A stretch of 64,000 bases of DNA from Flavobacteria bacterium GWA2_35_26 (GTDB taxonomy: Bacteria; Bacteroidota; Bacteroidia; Flavobacteriales; Flavobacteriaceae), in contig MGWH01000002.1 in assembly GCA_001800905.1 (NCBI GenBank), positions 248,001 through 312,000 on the forward strand. The letters are read 5' to 3'. This document shows positions 1 to 9,696 of this stretch, one piece after another; within the stretch, counting starts at the first letter, position 1; each line of letters starts with the position of its first letter. A program made the translations under genes and the position numbers. A model generated the notes under the pieces. It worked only from the letters and a program-made list of their open reading frames with translations. It had not been told where the DNA came from and ran no database searches.

Positions 1-1758
1 GGCTCCCAAAACCAGTTGAAATCCTTGAACAGGATAATTCATCCAGCGCTCATATGCCTGATTTAATATATTGTTGGCTTTCAAAAAACCAGTCAAACGA
101 TCACTATGTTTGTAGCCTACATGAGCGTTTAAATCGATATAGGATTTTAAGGTAGTTGTTGTTGTAAAATAAACTGGTGGATAAATTTGTATGTATGCCA
201 TATCATTATTGATTTGCATATCTTTTCGATTGCCCACAAAAAACACATCCGCACCAGCGTACCATTTTGAATTAATGGAATAATCCAGATTGGCATTGAA
301 TTGCAATGATGGTAAATTCCAAGCTTCAAGTTGATTTGCAGTGTTATAAAGAGACAGCGTACTATTGGCTCCAAAACTAATCGCTTCCGTAATATCCGCT
401 TTTAATTCGCCAAAGAATCGAAGTGTTTTTACATTATCATACACGATTTTCATTGAATTTCCGAACGCATAGGGAGGGTTATTTACATCAGAAGAAAAAT
501 CATTGCTTTTAAACAAGGCTTTATTATTCTCGTCTAAAAACGAACCTCTAATATTATAACTAATGTTGTCTGCCAACTTCCCTTTTAGACCGGCATACAA
601 ATCGTACTTTTTATTGGTTGGTGCAATTTGTAAAGTTGGCGACAAAAACGGATTCACATTTACAAAATTCAAATACGAATTTTGATCCAATCCCCCTTCG
701 GCTCCAGCATAAAAAATCATCAAGTCACCAACTACTTTGTGCGAGGCCGTAATTTGTGGATATAAAAAAAGTTGGTTATTGCTGTTTTTTGTATCTAAAC
801 TATAATACAATCCAAGTCCTAAATGCATGGTCCATTTGTCTTTTTCCAATTCGTAGCTGGGAGAAATTCCGAAATTAGTAAACCCGTATTTTACTGGTTC
901 GGTATTGTTTCGATTATAATTGTGATCAAAATTACCTCCTAAATAATCTACGATAGCATTCCACTTTATTTCTTTGCCAAAAGCATTGAATTTAAACGAC
1001 GGTTTAGCATAAAAACGGTTTTCTGATGAACCAAACGCATCCGAAAAATGAATGAATTTAAAACTTGAAGCTTCTAAAATACTATTGTTAAATTCTATTT
1101 TAGAATCCAATGTGATCGTATTGAACGATTGTTTAGGATCAATCCCCCAAACTAAAACATCGTATGCAGATGGTAACATTAAATTCGTAAAATGGGTTGG
1201 TAATCCATACCAATGATAGATTTGATTTTGATAACCTAAATTAATATTCCAAGACAATTCTTCGGCTTCGGCCCCATAGGTTAGATCTAATGAGGTATCA
1301 TAAAATGAATTTTCTAGATCCACTCCTTTAATTCCGCCTTGAGAAGATAAATGACGGAACATTCCCGCCACATATTCTTCCGAATTGAGATCTTGAGTAG
1401 CAAATAACTCGGCATTCAATGTACCGTAATTACCTCCTCCAAAAGTAGCATAACTCTTATAAAAACATCCTAATTCTTCTTGACCTACCCCTTCTGCTCT
1501 CCCTTTTGTAGGTGTAAAAGTAGATGCCACAGGGAAAGAAAAAATACTGTATTTTACTGTTTCTTTTGGGCTAGTCCCTTCTTCGTTCAAAGCAGGAGTT
1601 TCTTTTATTTTAAAAGCATCCGAAATAGTTGGTGTATAGGATTTCACCACATTCACTTCTTCTGTACGAATTTTTTCTTGTTTTTTCTGTGCCAAGGCAA
1701 ATTGACTCAACACCAAACTGAATACAAACACTGAATATTTTAAACTGTTTTTTTTCAT
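1..1758 (-). CDS. Outer-membrane beta-barrel protein, TonB-receptor-like (C-terminus cut by window edge)
   Basis: I translated this frame by hand. It starts at an ATG at 1758-1756 and stays open for 586 codons to base 1. The N-terminus is a signal peptide (MKKNSLKY, hydrophobic run, then ALAQ). After that come many alternating aromatic/polar segments typical of a large outer-membrane barrel. The last visible part (NNILNQAYERW, then NYPVQGFQLVLG) looks like the final strands of Bacteroidota TonB-dependent receptors, so probably only a few residues are missing. No carboxypeptidase-like domain or TonB plug is recognisable between signal peptide and barrel, so it may not be an active TonB receptor. 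It is the last gene of a run with the PhzF and TPR genes (gaps 43 and 4 bases). The substrate is unknown. Confidence 0.75.
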   Translation of the reverse strand, partial: MKKNSLKYSVFVFSLVLSQFALAQKKQEKIRTEEVNVVKSYTPTISDAFKIKETPALNEEGTSPKETVKYSIFSFPVASTFTPTKGRAEGVGQEELGCFYKSYATFGGGNYGTLNAELFATQDLNSEEYVAGMFRHLSSQGGIKGVDLENSFYDTSLDLTYGAEAEELSWNINLGYQNQIYHWYGLPTHFTNLMLPSAYDVLVWGIDPKQSFNTITLDSKIEFNNSILEASSFKFIHFSDAFGSSENRFYAKPSFKFNAFGKEIKWNAIVDYLGGNFDHNYNRNNTEPVKYGFTNFGISPSYELEKDKWTMHLGLGLYYSLDTKNSNNQLFLYPQITASHKVVGDLMIFYAGAEGGLDQNSYLNFVNVNPFLSPTLQIAPTNKKYDLYAGLKGKLADNISYNIRGSFLDENNKALFKSNDFSSDVNNPPYAFGNSMKIVYDNVKTLRFFGELKADITEAISFGANSTLSLYNTANQLEAWNLPSLQFNANLDYSINSKWYAGADVFFVGNRKDMQINNDMAYIQIYPPVYFTTTTTLKSYIDLNAHVGYKHSDRLTGFLKANNILNQAYERWMNYPVQGFQLVLGA

Positions 1759-1801
1759 AATTTTTTATTTATAAAACTTTAAATGCGGCTGCATTCAAAA
1801 T

Positions 1802-2665
1802 TTAAACCTCCCATTCCCCTTTAGCAATAAATTGCGTCTTACCACCAATTTTAATTTCGAAATCATTCTTTGTAGATTTTCCATCAAAATATATTTTTGA
1901 AGGACGCCCAATAGCATCTCCTTGATGGTTAATCATTTCTAAATCCGTTGAATAATATTTCAATAAAAATGCTTGTAAACAAGTACTAGCACTTCCAGTA
2001 GCAGCGTCTTCTTTCAGTTGATTGTTTTCAAAATACAACATTCTACTGTGTATGTTTCCTTCCTCCAAACAAAAAAAGTACAAGGCTCTAAAATTAGTTT
2101 TACAATTCAATTGCAACCACTCATTCATTTTTGCACTGTTTAATTCTAAATTGGTCAAAGCACTTTTATTTTGCAGTGGAACTATTACAAAGGCGCTTCC
2201 TGTACTCACTTCTTGTATTGGAAAATCAGATGAAAAATCATTCTCTTTTAAGTTACTAAATTCCAAAATACCATCCGTTGAAAACGTATTGAAAAATTCT
2301 GGCTGTGCTGATTGTAACCAAACCATCTCTTCCTCTTGAAAAATCGGAATTACTCCAACCGGAACTGTTAAATTCAATTTTTTGGATGAATTTGAATTGA
2401 TGATATTCATAATTACCCATGAGGTTCCAATAATGGGATGGCCCGCAAATTTCATTTCAAACTCTGGTGTGAAAATTCGTATTTCAGCTGAATTATTTTC
2501 AGGATTTATCTTCGTTATAAAAGTACTCTCAGCAAAATTAATTTCAGTGGCAATATCTTGCATTTCTTTTGCGGACAGATTTTGAGCGTTTTCAAATACA
2601 GCCAACTGATTACCGGAATACTTTTTTTCGGCAAAAACATCTACTATATAAAAAGGTAATCCCAT
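1802..2665 (-). CDS. PhzF family isomerase/epimerase-like protein
   Basis: The 287-residue product has the usual PhzF length and motifs: an N-terminal VDVFAEKKYSGNQLAVF strand-loop, the ATEINFAESTF segment with the likely catalytic glutamate, FAGHPIIGT, and the C-terminal DAATGSAS motif. PhzF proteins have two diaminopimelate-epimerase-like halves and catalyse isomerisations; the founding member acts in phenazine synthesis. No other phenazine genes are nearby, so the true substrate is unknown and a cytoplasmic housekeeping or detoxifying role is more likely. It lies 4 bases after the TPR gene and 43 before the barrel gene, so it is probably co-transcribed with two envelope proteins, which is an odd setting for it. 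The family call is secure; the function is not. Confidence 0.85.
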   Translation of the reverse strand: MGLPFYIVDVFAEKKYSGNQLAVFENAQNLSAKEMQDIATEINFAESTFITKINPENNSAEIRIFTPEFEMKFAGHPIIGTSWVIMNIINSNSSKKLNLTVPVGVIPIFQEEEMVWLQSAQPEFFNTFSTDGILEFSNLKENDFSSDFPIQEVSTGSAFVIVPLQNKSALTNLELNSAKMNEWLQLNCKTNFRALYFFCLEEGNIHSRMLYFENNQLKEDAATGSASTCLQAFLLKYYSTDLEMINHQGDAIGRPSKIYFDGKSTKNDFEIKIGGKTQFIAKGEWEV

Positions 2666-2669
2666 ACTA

Positions 2670-5600
2670 TTAATTTGTGATTGACGAATTTGTTTTGGAC
2701 TCTTCTGCTTTGATTGCTTCTAAATCCGATTGCGCTTTAGCAACGATATCTACAAATTCAGAAAAGTTTTTAATTACTGTTTCCAAAATAAATGTCGCTT
2801 GGTAACTATCCTTTAAAGCATAAAAATTAGCCGCCATTAATAACAATCCTTTGGCACCAATAAATTTGTAATCCGAATAGTTTTTAGCTAATTGTTGCAC
2901 CACAACGTTCGAATCTTCAAACTTCCCCTCTTTGTTTTTAAAATACGCATCATAATACAACGCTTCAGCCCCTAATTCGCCTTGAGCAGTTGCTAATTTC
3001 TCGTAAGCTACTTTGGCTTTCATTTCGTCACCCGTTTCCATAGCGGAACGAGCTACTACAATTTGCGCGTCGCTTTTTACATCCACTTCGGATTTAGGAT
3101 TATCCAATACTTTTTCAGCATAAACTACCGCATTTGCAAAATCCTTTTTATCATAATACAACTTCATCAAATTGGCTTGCGCAAAAGTTTTATTTTGTAG
3201 CAAATCGGCTTCCGTTTCCATTCGAGATAACACAACAATGGCTTTCTCCACTTCTTTTGCTTTCAAATAAATTTGTCCCAATCGAACCAAAGAAGGCTCC
3301 GTAAATTCATTTCGAGGTTCCGCAATTACATATTCGTAATGTACTGCTGATTTTTCTTCAGATCCATTGGCAAAAAGAGATTGTGCCAAATAAAAGTGGG
3401 CTTGCAAAGCATGAATTCCTTTTGGAAATGCAGTCAAATAGGCTCCAAATCCAGCAATTGCTTGATTGGTATTGCTTTGTTGGTATTGCTTTTCTGCAGA
3501 CTCATAGGTGTCATTATCCAAATCTGCATCCGTAACAGCAACAAAATCCAATGTGCGAACCCAAGAAGCATATTCATCTACTTTACCGTTTTCAACATAA
3601 ATCAATCGCGCTGTTGAAACCGCTTCTAGCGCTTCCGAAGATTTTGGAAACTCCGCTACCACTTTTTTGAATTTTGCAATCGCTTGGGCATCTTTATCGG
3701 CATTATAATACACCAAACCTTGTCTTAAAATAGCTTTGGAAACAAACGAACCATTTTCAAACTCCTTGATCAATTGATCGTAGGTTGTAATTGCTTGTTC
3801 GTCTTTGTTTTCGGCTACATACGTATTTCCTAATTCAAATAAAGCGTCATCACGGTATTCCGATTTTGGATACAATTGTAAAAACGAAACTAAATTTTCA
3901 ATTTTCTTTTCATTTTTACCCATGAATCCATAAGAAATCGCTCTTTGATAAAAAGCATAATCGGCATCAACACTTTTTTGTTCGATCACTTTTGCATAGG
4001 CCTCCATGGCTTGTCCGTATTTGGAGTTTACAAATCGGCAATCGGCTAAACGCAAATAAGCATCATTCATGCGCACTTTATCTGTTCCTTTTTCTATTTG
4101 TTTTTGAAAGTAATTCCCCGCCTGATCGTATTCTTTCATCTTGAAATAGGCATAGGCAATATTGTAATTGCAGTTATTAAATTCCACTGAATTTTTAGCT
4201 TCTGCAGTTCCGATGAATTGTTTGAATGACAACAACGCATTAATAAAATCATCCAACACAAATTGGGTTTCTCCTTTCCAAAACGTAGCCCTTGCAGTAA
4301 TTAACGGATCTATTTGTTGGTTTACCGCTTTTTCAAAACTTTTTAAAGCGACTTGGTATTCACCGTCAGTAAAAGATTGTAAACCACTATAAAATAACAC
4401 TTTTTGATACGCTGCCTTATTTTCTTGACTACCGTTTTTTTCTAAAATAGCCAATGCTTCTTTGTAATTTTTAGAAGACAAATAGGAATCCACCAGAATT
4501 CTTTCGATCTCTGTACGGTTTGTATTTTGAGGATAGCGCTCCAAAAACGCTGTCAAAATAGCTGGGGTACTTTCGTATGAATTTCCTATTTCGTAACTTA
4601 ATTTAGCATAATTCAAACTTGATTCTTCTTGCAATGAAGCATCAAAATCCATATCGGATGCATTTTTAAAAGCATTCAGGGCTTCTTGTTTTTTGTTCAA
4701 ACTCAAATAACTCTGACCCAAATGATAATACCCATTTTGAGCTACAAAATCTTTTCCATCAATAATTTTATTGAACTGCGATATAGCATTTTGAAATTCT
4801 TTCTGCTGGTAATAGGCATATCCTAGTTGGTAATAATCGGTATTGGTCCATTTTCCGTTTTTCCCTTTGTAGCCTTCCAAGTAAGGAACAGCTTTGGCGT
4901 ATTCTTTTAAATTAAAATAGCTTTCGCCAATTATCTTATTCAATTCAGATTGTTCGGCAGGAGTCGATTTTGAAATTGCCACTACGCCTAAATCAATCGC
5001 TTTTTGAAAATTTCCTAATTTAAAATTCATATCCGATTGGTAATAGGACATGCGTTCTTTGTATTTGCTTTCGTCTGAAACTGATTCAAAATACTGATTG
5101 GCTTGCTTGTAATCATCTCCTTCATAGGCAATAAAACCTAAATAGTATTTGGCTTGCGAACCATAGGTTGAAGTATTCAATACTTTATTTAAGTAGACAG
5201 AAGCTTGCTTTTTGTTTTTGGCAACAAATAAACTGTAGCCTTTTTGAAAATTGTATTTCTCGCTTTCAGTAACTGCCAAATACATTTCGTCTACTTTTTC
5301 ATACCCTGCTAAGGCTTTTTCATAGTCCCCTTGTTGAAAGTAAAAATGACCTAGTTCCACATACCCTTGATTTTTCTTGGTGCTAGTTGGATAATTTGAA
5401 ACAAAGCGTTCCATCCAACTTCCAGCATTGGGCTGGCGCTCGCGTATGGCACATAGTGCGGTGTAATACAAACAATCTGCTTGTATTTCTTGATTATCTG
5501 AATTCGAAACTACGCGATCCAAAACAATTTTTGCTGAGGCATACTGCCCTGCATTATACAACGAAACCGCAGTTTCAAAATCTTTTGAATTAGAATTATA

Positions 5601-5678
5601 TATGGTTGATTTTTGTGCCAAAACCGAAAAAGTTCCCCAAAAAAATAGGGCGAATAGTATCCCAGAAAATGTACGCAT
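2670..5678 (-). CDS. Large exported tetratricopeptide-repeat protein
   Basis: The product has about 1002 residues with a signal peptide (MRTFSGILFALFFWGTF, ending VLAQ). It is then built almost wholly of TPR/Sel1-like helix pairs, with repeated patterns such as YYxLGxAYYxxxxYxxAIxxF. TPR arrays are protein-binding scaffolds, and this one should sit in the periplasm or on the inner leaflet of the outer membrane. I chose the ATG at 5678 rather than one at 5711 because a TAcaTTTG promoter box lies at 5700-5707, downstream of the 5711 codon, and because 5678 places the signal peptide at the N-terminus. It heads a probable operon with PhzF and the beta-barrel protein. A TPR and barrel pair suggests an envelope complex, but I do not recognise a specific named protein. 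Confidence 0.85.
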   Translation of the reverse strand: MRTFSGILFALFFWGTFSVLAQKSTIYNSNSKDFETAVSLYNAGQYASAKIVLDRVVSNSDNQEIQADCLYYTALCAIRERQPNAGSWMERFVSNYPTSTKKNQGYVELGHFYFQQGDYEKALAGYEKVDEMYLAVTESEKYNFQKGYSLFVAKNKKQASVYLNKVLNTSTYGSQAKYYLGFIAYEGDDYKQANQYFESVSDESKYKERMSYYQSDMNFKLGNFQKAIDLGVVAISKSTPAEQSELNKIIGESYFNLKEYAKAVPYLEGYKGKNGKWTNTDYYQLGYAYYQQKEFQNAISQFNKIIDGKDFVAQNGYYHLGQSYLSLNKKQEALNAFKNASDMDFDASLQEESSLNYAKLSYEIGNSYESTPAILTAFLERYPQNTNRTEIERILVDSYLSSKNYKEALAILEKNGSQENKAAYQKVLFYSGLQSFTDGEYQVALKSFEKAVNQQIDPLITARATFWKGETQFVLDDFINALLSFKQFIGTAEAKNSVEFNNCNYNIAYAYFKMKEYDQAGNYFQKQIEKGTDKVRMNDAYLRLADCRFVNSKYGQAMEAYAKVIEQKSVDADYAFYQRAISYGFMGKNEKKIENLVSFLQLYPKSEYRDDALFELGNTYVAENKDEQAITTYDQLIKEFENGSFVSKAILRQGLVYYNADKDAQAIAKFKKVVAEFPKSSEALEAVSTARLIYVENGKVDEYASWVRTLDFVAVTDADLDNDTYESAEKQYQQSNTNQAIAGFGAYLTAFPKGIHALQAHFYLAQSLFANGSEEKSAVHYEYVIAEPRNEFTEPSLVRLGQIYLKAKEVEKAIVVLSRMETEADLLQNKTFAQANLMKLYYDKKDFANAVVYAEKVLDNPKSEVDVKSDAQIVVARSAMETGDEMKAKVAYEKLATAQGELGAEALYYDAYFKNKEGKFEDSNVVVQQLAKNYSDYKFIGAKGLLLMAANFYALKDSYQATFILETVIKNFSEFVDIVAKAQSDLEAIKAEESKTNSSITN

Positions 5679-5699
5679 TGTGATTTTTTGTTTAAAATT

Positions 5700-5707
5700 C
5701 AAATGTA
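5700..5707 (-). promoter_or_regulatory. Promoter -7 box (TACATTTG) of the TPR gene
   Basis: The minus strand reads TACATTTG, an exact match to the Bacteroidota -7 consensus TAnnTTTG, 21 bases before the ATG at 5678. A weak -33 (TTA) lies 17 bases further upstream. An inverted repeat TATAAC-6-GTTATA (5723-5740) overlaps the -33 region and could be an operator. Confidence 0.6.
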
Positions 5708-5787
5708 TCATATTATAGGCTGTATAACGAAATGGTTATAGCATTTATTATGAACAATTGTTTTAACAAAAAATAAAAAAAATTGCG

Positions 5788-5819
5788 ATTGATAATTGAA
5801 ATTTGCCAATTGATAATTA
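5788..5819 (+). repeat. Two 21-bp-spaced direct repeats before ftsE
   Basis: ATTGATAATT occurs at 5788-5797 and again at 5809-5818, exactly 21 bases (two helical turns) apart. Each copy is preceded by TTGC and a 1-3 base spacer. The first copy contains the TTG used as -33 element. They could be an activator or repressor site, or simply a short flavobacterial sequence repeat. Confidence 0.45.
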
Positions 5820-5825
5820 CTTTTA
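5796..5825 (+). promoter_or_regulatory. Promoter of ftsE (TTG-19-TACTTTTA)
   Basis: TTG at 5796-5798 and TACTTTTA at 5818-5825 are separated by 19 bases, within the 17-23 range of Bacteroidota promoters. The -7 box matches TAnnTTTG except for the final base. Transcription would start near 5830, before the ftsE start codon. Confidence 0.5.
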
Positions 5826-5846
5826 CAACTTAAACAAATGCAAATT

Positions 5847-6530
5847 ATGTCACAATCCATTTTATCTCTAAGAAACGCTACCATATTCCAAGAAGGAAAA
5901 ATCATTTTATCTGACGTAAACCTAGAAGTAAAACAAGGCGAATTCATTTATATTATTGGAAAAACCGGCTCAGGAAAAAGTAGTTTATTAAAGACTTTAT
6001 ATGCTGATTTAGAGTTAAAAGAAGGAGCTGGACATATTGTTGATTTTGATTTAGCTACCTTAAAAGAAGATGACATTCCATTCTTAAGAAGAAAAATAGG
6101 AATTGTTTTCCAAGATTTCAAATTACTTCCAGACCGAACTGTAAAAGATAATATGCTTTTTGTTTTAAAAGCAACAGGTTGGACTGATAGTTCTGAAATG
6201 CTTCAAAAAATAGACGAAGTTTTAGACAAAGTAGGAATGAAAGACTTTGCAACTAAAATGCCACATCAACTTTCCGGTGGAGAGCAACAACGTGTTGCCA
6301 TAGCAAGAGCTTTGTTGAATGACCCTGAATTGATATTGGCTGATGAGCCAACAGGAAATTTGGATCCACAAACTAGTGCTGAAGTGTTGGAAGTACTTCG
6401 CAAAATCAATGAAAATGGAAAAACCATTGTAATGTCTACTCACGACTATGCTTTGTTAGTTAAATTTCCATACAAAACATTAAAATGTGAAGATGCTAAA
6501 ATTTTTGAAGTAGTTCAAAAAACGGCTTAA
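5847..6530 (+). CDS. ftsE: Cell-division ABC-type ATPase FtsE
   Basis: The product is a small (about 228-residue) stand-alone ABC ATPase. It has Walker A GKTGSGKSS, a Q-loop in VFQDFKLLPDRTV, the signature LSGGEQQRVAIARAL, Walker B LILADEPTGNLDP and the H-loop STHD. The FQDFKLLPDRTVxxN segment is characteristic of FtsE, which with the membrane protein FtsX couples the divisome to peptidoglycan hydrolysis. Two in-frame ATGs exist, 5838 and 5847; I prefer 5847 (MSQSILSL), which matches the N-terminus I would expect for FtsE, but 5838 is possible. No ftsX lies next to it; the next gene, 5 bases on, is an RNA methyltransferase. A Lol-type ATPase is the alternative, less likely. Confidence 0.85.
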   Translation: MSQSILSLRNATIFQEGKIILSDVNLEVKQGEFIYIIGKTGSGKSSLLKTLYADLELKEGAGHIVDFDLATLKEDDIPFLRRKIGIVFQDFKLLPDRTVKDNMLFVLKATGWTDSSEMLQKIDEVLDKVGMKDFATKMPHQLSGGEQQRVAIARALLNDPELILADEPTGNLDPQTSAEVLEVLRKINENGKTIVMSTHDYALLVKFPYKTLKCEDAKIFEVVQKTA

Positions 6531-6535
6531 TTCCA

Positions 6536-7321
6536 ATGAAGCAAATTAGCTCGGTACAAAACCCATTCATCAAATCGTTGGTGTTATTGCAAGAAAAAGC
6601 AAAAGCACGCAAGCAGTCTGGTACTTTTTTAATGGAAGGACAGCGCGAAATTAGCATTGCAATTAAAGGGGGTTACCAAATTGAAACCGTTCTTTTTTTG
6701 CCGGAAATTTGCACCGAAAAAGAATCTTCTCAATTAGCACCAACTGCTGAACTGATTGAAATAAACAAAGAAGTTTTTCAAAAATTAGCCTATCGAGATA
6801 CTACTGAAGGAATTTTGGCTGTAGCCAAAACCAAATCAACGCTTTTATCTGATTTACAATTATCTAAAAATCCATTAATTTTAGTTGCTGAAGCACCTGA
6901 AAAACCGGGAAACATTGGTGCATTATTGCGCACCGCTGACGCTGCCCATCTCGATGCAGTTATCATAGCTAATCCCAAAAGCGATTTATACAACCCCAAT
7001 ATTGTCCGTTCTAGTGTTGGTTGTTTGTTTACAAACCAAATTGCTACAGGAACTACCGCTGAAATTATTGCTTTTCTAAAAGAAAAAAATATTGCTATGT
7101 ATTGCGCTACCCTACAAAATTCCAATGGGTACCATCTAGAAAACTATACGACTCCAACTGCTTTAGTTGTAGGAACTGAGGCAACCGGATTGACCCAAGA
7201 ATGGCGAGATGCTGCTACACAAAATATTATTATTCCTATGCAAGGCGAGATTGATTCCATGAACGTTTCAGTTGCTGCTGCTGTATTAATTTTTGAAGCC
7301 AAAAGACAAAGAGGTTTTTAA
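6536..7321 (+). CDS. SpoU/TrmH family RNA 2'-O-methyltransferase
   Basis: The 261-residue protein has an N-terminal substrate-binding domain (FLMEGQREISIAI, about residues 1-90) followed by a SPOUT knot domain. The three SpoU motifs are visible: motif 1 PGNIGALLRTADAA, motif 2 VGTEATGLTQEW and motif 3 GEIDSMNVSVAAAVLIFE. The family transfers a methyl group from S-adenosylmethionine to a ribose 2'-OH in rRNA or tRNA. The organisation resembles RlmB/TsnR-like rRNA enzymes, but the exact nucleotide cannot be read from the sequence. It follows ftsE by 5 bases and is probably co-transcribed with it. Confidence 0.88.
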   Translation: MKQISSVQNPFIKSLVLLQEKAKARKQSGTFLMEGQREISIAIKGGYQIETVLFLPEICTEKESSQLAPTAELIEINKEVFQKLAYRDTTEGILAVAKTKSTLLSDLQLSKNPLILVAEAPEKPGNIGALLRTADAAHLDAVIIANPKSDLYNPNIVRSSVGCLFTNQIATGTTAEIIAFLKEKNIAMYCATLQNSNGYHLENYTTPTALVVGTEATGLTQEWRDAATQNIIIPMQGEIDSMNVSVAAAVLIFEAKRQRGF

Positions 7322-7403
7322 ATTATCCTTCCAAAATATTCTTTTAATTCCCTTGCGTAATTAGTCGGTTTTTTCTATTTTTAGAAATTGAACCCCGCCT
7401 ACT

Positions 7404-9623
7404 ATGACAGAAATAGATATCGAAAAAGAAAACAAGGCCATTGCCCAAGAATACAAGGAGTTACTGCGAATTAGTTACCAAACACTAACCGACAGCGACA
7501 AGAAGTTAATTCGCAAGGCGTTTGATGTAGCGGTGGATGCACACAAGGATCAAAGAAGAAAATCAGGTGAAGCCTATATATTCCATCCCATCGCTGTTGC
7601 AAAAATTGTAGCCTCTGAAATTGGATTAGGCGCCACTTCTATTGCAGCTGCTTTATTACACGATGTCGTTGAAGACACCCCCATTACTGTCGAAGATATT
7701 GAGCGCCTCTTTAATCCAAAAGTAGCGCAAATGGTAGAAGGATTGACTAAAATTTCCTTAGTTCAAAAAGATTTAAATGCATCTGTTCAAGCAGAGAATT
7801 TTCGAAAAATGATTTTAACACTCAACGATGATGTTCGAGTGATATTAATCAAACTCGCCGATCGTTTGCACAATATGCAAACCATGGAATCGATGCGAGA
7901 AGACAAACAAACCAAAATCGCTTCGGAAACTTTATATATTTATGCTCCATTGGCGCACCGTTTGGGTTTGTACAATATCAAAACCAAATTGGAAGATTTA
8001 GGCTTAAAATACACTGAGCCTGCTGTTTACAATGATATTTTAAGCAAAATTAAAGAGACCAAAGAAGAACAAGACGCCTATATCAAAGACATATCAGATG
8101 TTTTGAAAAAATCTATGGATGAAGAAGGAGTAGAATATGCCATCAAAGGCCGACCTAAATCCATCTACTCTATTCGTCGAAAAATGAAAACGCAAGGAGT
8201 GAGTTTTGACGAAGTCTACGACAAATTTGCCTTGCGCATCGTTTACAAATCAAATCCACACGACGAGAAATTTTTAGCATGGAAAATCTATTCTATTGTA
8301 ACTGATCATTATCGTCCAAGCCCTAGCCGATTGCGCGATTGGATTTCGTCTCCAAAATCAACCGGTTACGAAGCCCTTCACATCACTGTAATGGGACCAA
8401 AAGGACGTTGGGTAGAAATTCAAGTTCGTAGCGAACGCATGGACGAAATAGCTGAAAAAGGGTATGCCGCCCATTACAAATACAAAAACGGAGCTACCGA
8501 AGAAAGCGGATTGGATGTTTGGCTAAATTTATTGCGAGAAGCATTAGAAAATGCGGAAACAAATGCAGTTGATTTTGTGGAAGATTTCAAGATGAACTTG
8601 TATTCCAAAGAAATCTTTGTTTTTACCCCAAAAGGAGATATTAAATCTTTACCCAAAGGAGCTACTTCTTTAGACTTTGCCTTTGGTATTCACTCCGAAA
8701 TTGGGATTCGCACAAGAGGAACACGTGTCAACGGAAAATTAGTACCGCTCAATTACGAATTAAAAAGTGGCGATCAAATTGAAGTCATTACGTCTCCAAA
8801 CCAAAAACCAACATCACATTGGCTTGATTATGTAACTACGGCTAGAGCCAAAACAAAAATAAAAAACGTCCTTAACGAAGACACCAAAAAAATTGGGGAA
8901 GAAGGAAAAGAACTACTGACTCGAAAATTAAAACATTTAAAAATTACGCTAAACGAAAAAACCGTTAACGAATTAGTTAATTACTTCAAACTTAAAACCA
9001 GTTTGGATTTGTTTTACCGTGTTGGAATTGGCGCTATTGAAAACCAACAGTTGAAAGATTACGCTGCGCAAAAAAGCAATACGTTTATTAGTTTTTTCAA
9101 GAACAAAATCAAACGTACTGCTACTACACCAGAAGAAGAAATCAACAAGCCAATTGTTAACAGCAATTATGACATGCTGGTGTTTGGAAAAGAACACGAC
9201 AAATTAGATTATAAATTCTCTCCTTGCTGCAGCCCTATTCCTGGAGATGATGTATTTGGTTTTGTTACGGTAAACGAAGGAATTAAAATTCACAAAAGCG
9301 ATTGTCCCAATGCTATAGGTTTGCAATCCAATTATGCCTACCGAATTATGGCTGCCAAATGGATTGATTCAACGCAAGAAGAATTTAAGGCAATCATTAA
9401 AATCACCGGTATGGATTCGCTAGGTTTAACCAATCAGTTAACCAAAGTCATATCGAATAATATGCATGTCAATATTCAAAGTATTTCTTTGAGTACCGAT
9501 GCTGGAATTTTTCATGGACAAGTGACTGTTGTGGTACAAAACAATACGATTTTGAAAAAACTAATTGCCAATATTCGAAAAATTGAAGGTATCGAAAAAG
9601 TGAGTCGAGTATATTACTCTTAA
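7404..9623 (+). CDS. Bifunctional (p)ppGpp synthetase/hydrolase (Rel/SpoT)
   Basis: This is a full-length 739-residue RSH enzyme that makes and degrades the alarmone (p)ppGpp. From the N-terminus it has an HD hydrolase domain (about 40-200) with H61 and the intact HDVVEDT motif at 86-92, then the synthetase domain (about 250-370) with [14 protein letters not shown] and [11 protein letters not shown]. These are followed by a TGS domain (about 400-460, [23 protein letters not shown]), a helical and CC-type region with [10 protein letters not shown], and a C-terminal ACT domain (about 660-739). The intact HD residues argue for real hydrolase activity, as expected where a single RSH does both jobs. 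A weak -7-like TATTTTTA lies about 20 bases before the ATG. The Fur-family gene follows 73 bases on. Confidence 0.95.
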   Translation: MTEIDIEKENKAIAQEYKELLRISYQTLTDSDKKLIRKAFDVAVDAHKDQRRKSGEAYIFHPIAVAKIVASEIGLGATSIAAALLHDVVEDTPITVEDIERLFNPKVAQMVEGLTKISLVQKDLNASVQAENFRKMILTLNDDVRVILIKLADRLHNMQTMESMREDKQTKIASETLYIYAPLAHRLGLYNIKTKLEDLGLKYTEPAVYNDILSKIKETKEEQDAYIKDISDVLKKSMDEEGVEYAIKGRPKSIYSIRRKMKTQGVSFDEVYDKFALRIVYKSNPHDEKFLAWKIYSIVTDHYRPSPSRLRDWISSPKSTGYEALHITVMGPKGRWVEIQVRSERMDEIAEKGYAAHYKYKNGATEESGLDVWLNLLREALENAETNAVDFVEDFKMNLYSKEIFVFTPKGDIKSLPKGATSLDFAFGIHSEIGIRTRGTRVNGKLVPLNYELKSGDQIEVITSPNQKPTSHWLDYVTTARAKTKIKNVLNEDTKKIGEEGKELLTRKLKHLKITLNEKTVNELVNYFKLKTSLDLFYRVGIGAIENQQLKDYAAQKSNTFISFFKNKIKRTATTPEEEINKPIVNSNYDMLVFGKEHDKLDYKFSPCCSPIPGDDVFGFVTVNEGIKIHKSDCPNAIGLQSNYAYRIMAAKWIDSTQEEFKAIIKITGMDSLGLTNQLTKVISNNMHVNIQSISLSTDAGIFHGQVTVVVQNNTILKKLIANIRKIEGIEKVSRVYYS

Positions 9624-9682
9624 TTGGTTTTCAACAAAAGCTAAACTTATCAACCGAACTTTAGAGATTAAACAAAATAAAT

Positions 9683-9690
9683 TATCTTTG
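9683..9690 (+). promoter_or_regulatory. Promoter -7 box (TATCTTTG) of the Fur-family gene
   Basis: An exact TAnnTTTG match ends 6 bases before the ATG at 9697, with a weak TTA at -33 (9661-9663, spacer 19). The predicted transcription start coincides with the start codon, so the mRNA would be leaderless or nearly so. It also rules out the TTG codon at 9688, which lies inside the box. Confidence 0.6.
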
Positions 9691-9696
9691 CGCGAT

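Noticed and set aside
1480..1734. Open frame on the plus strand opposite the barrel gene
   Set aside because: It overlaps the signal peptide region of a better supported minus-strand gene; its Phe/Cys-rich product is typical of a shadow frame.
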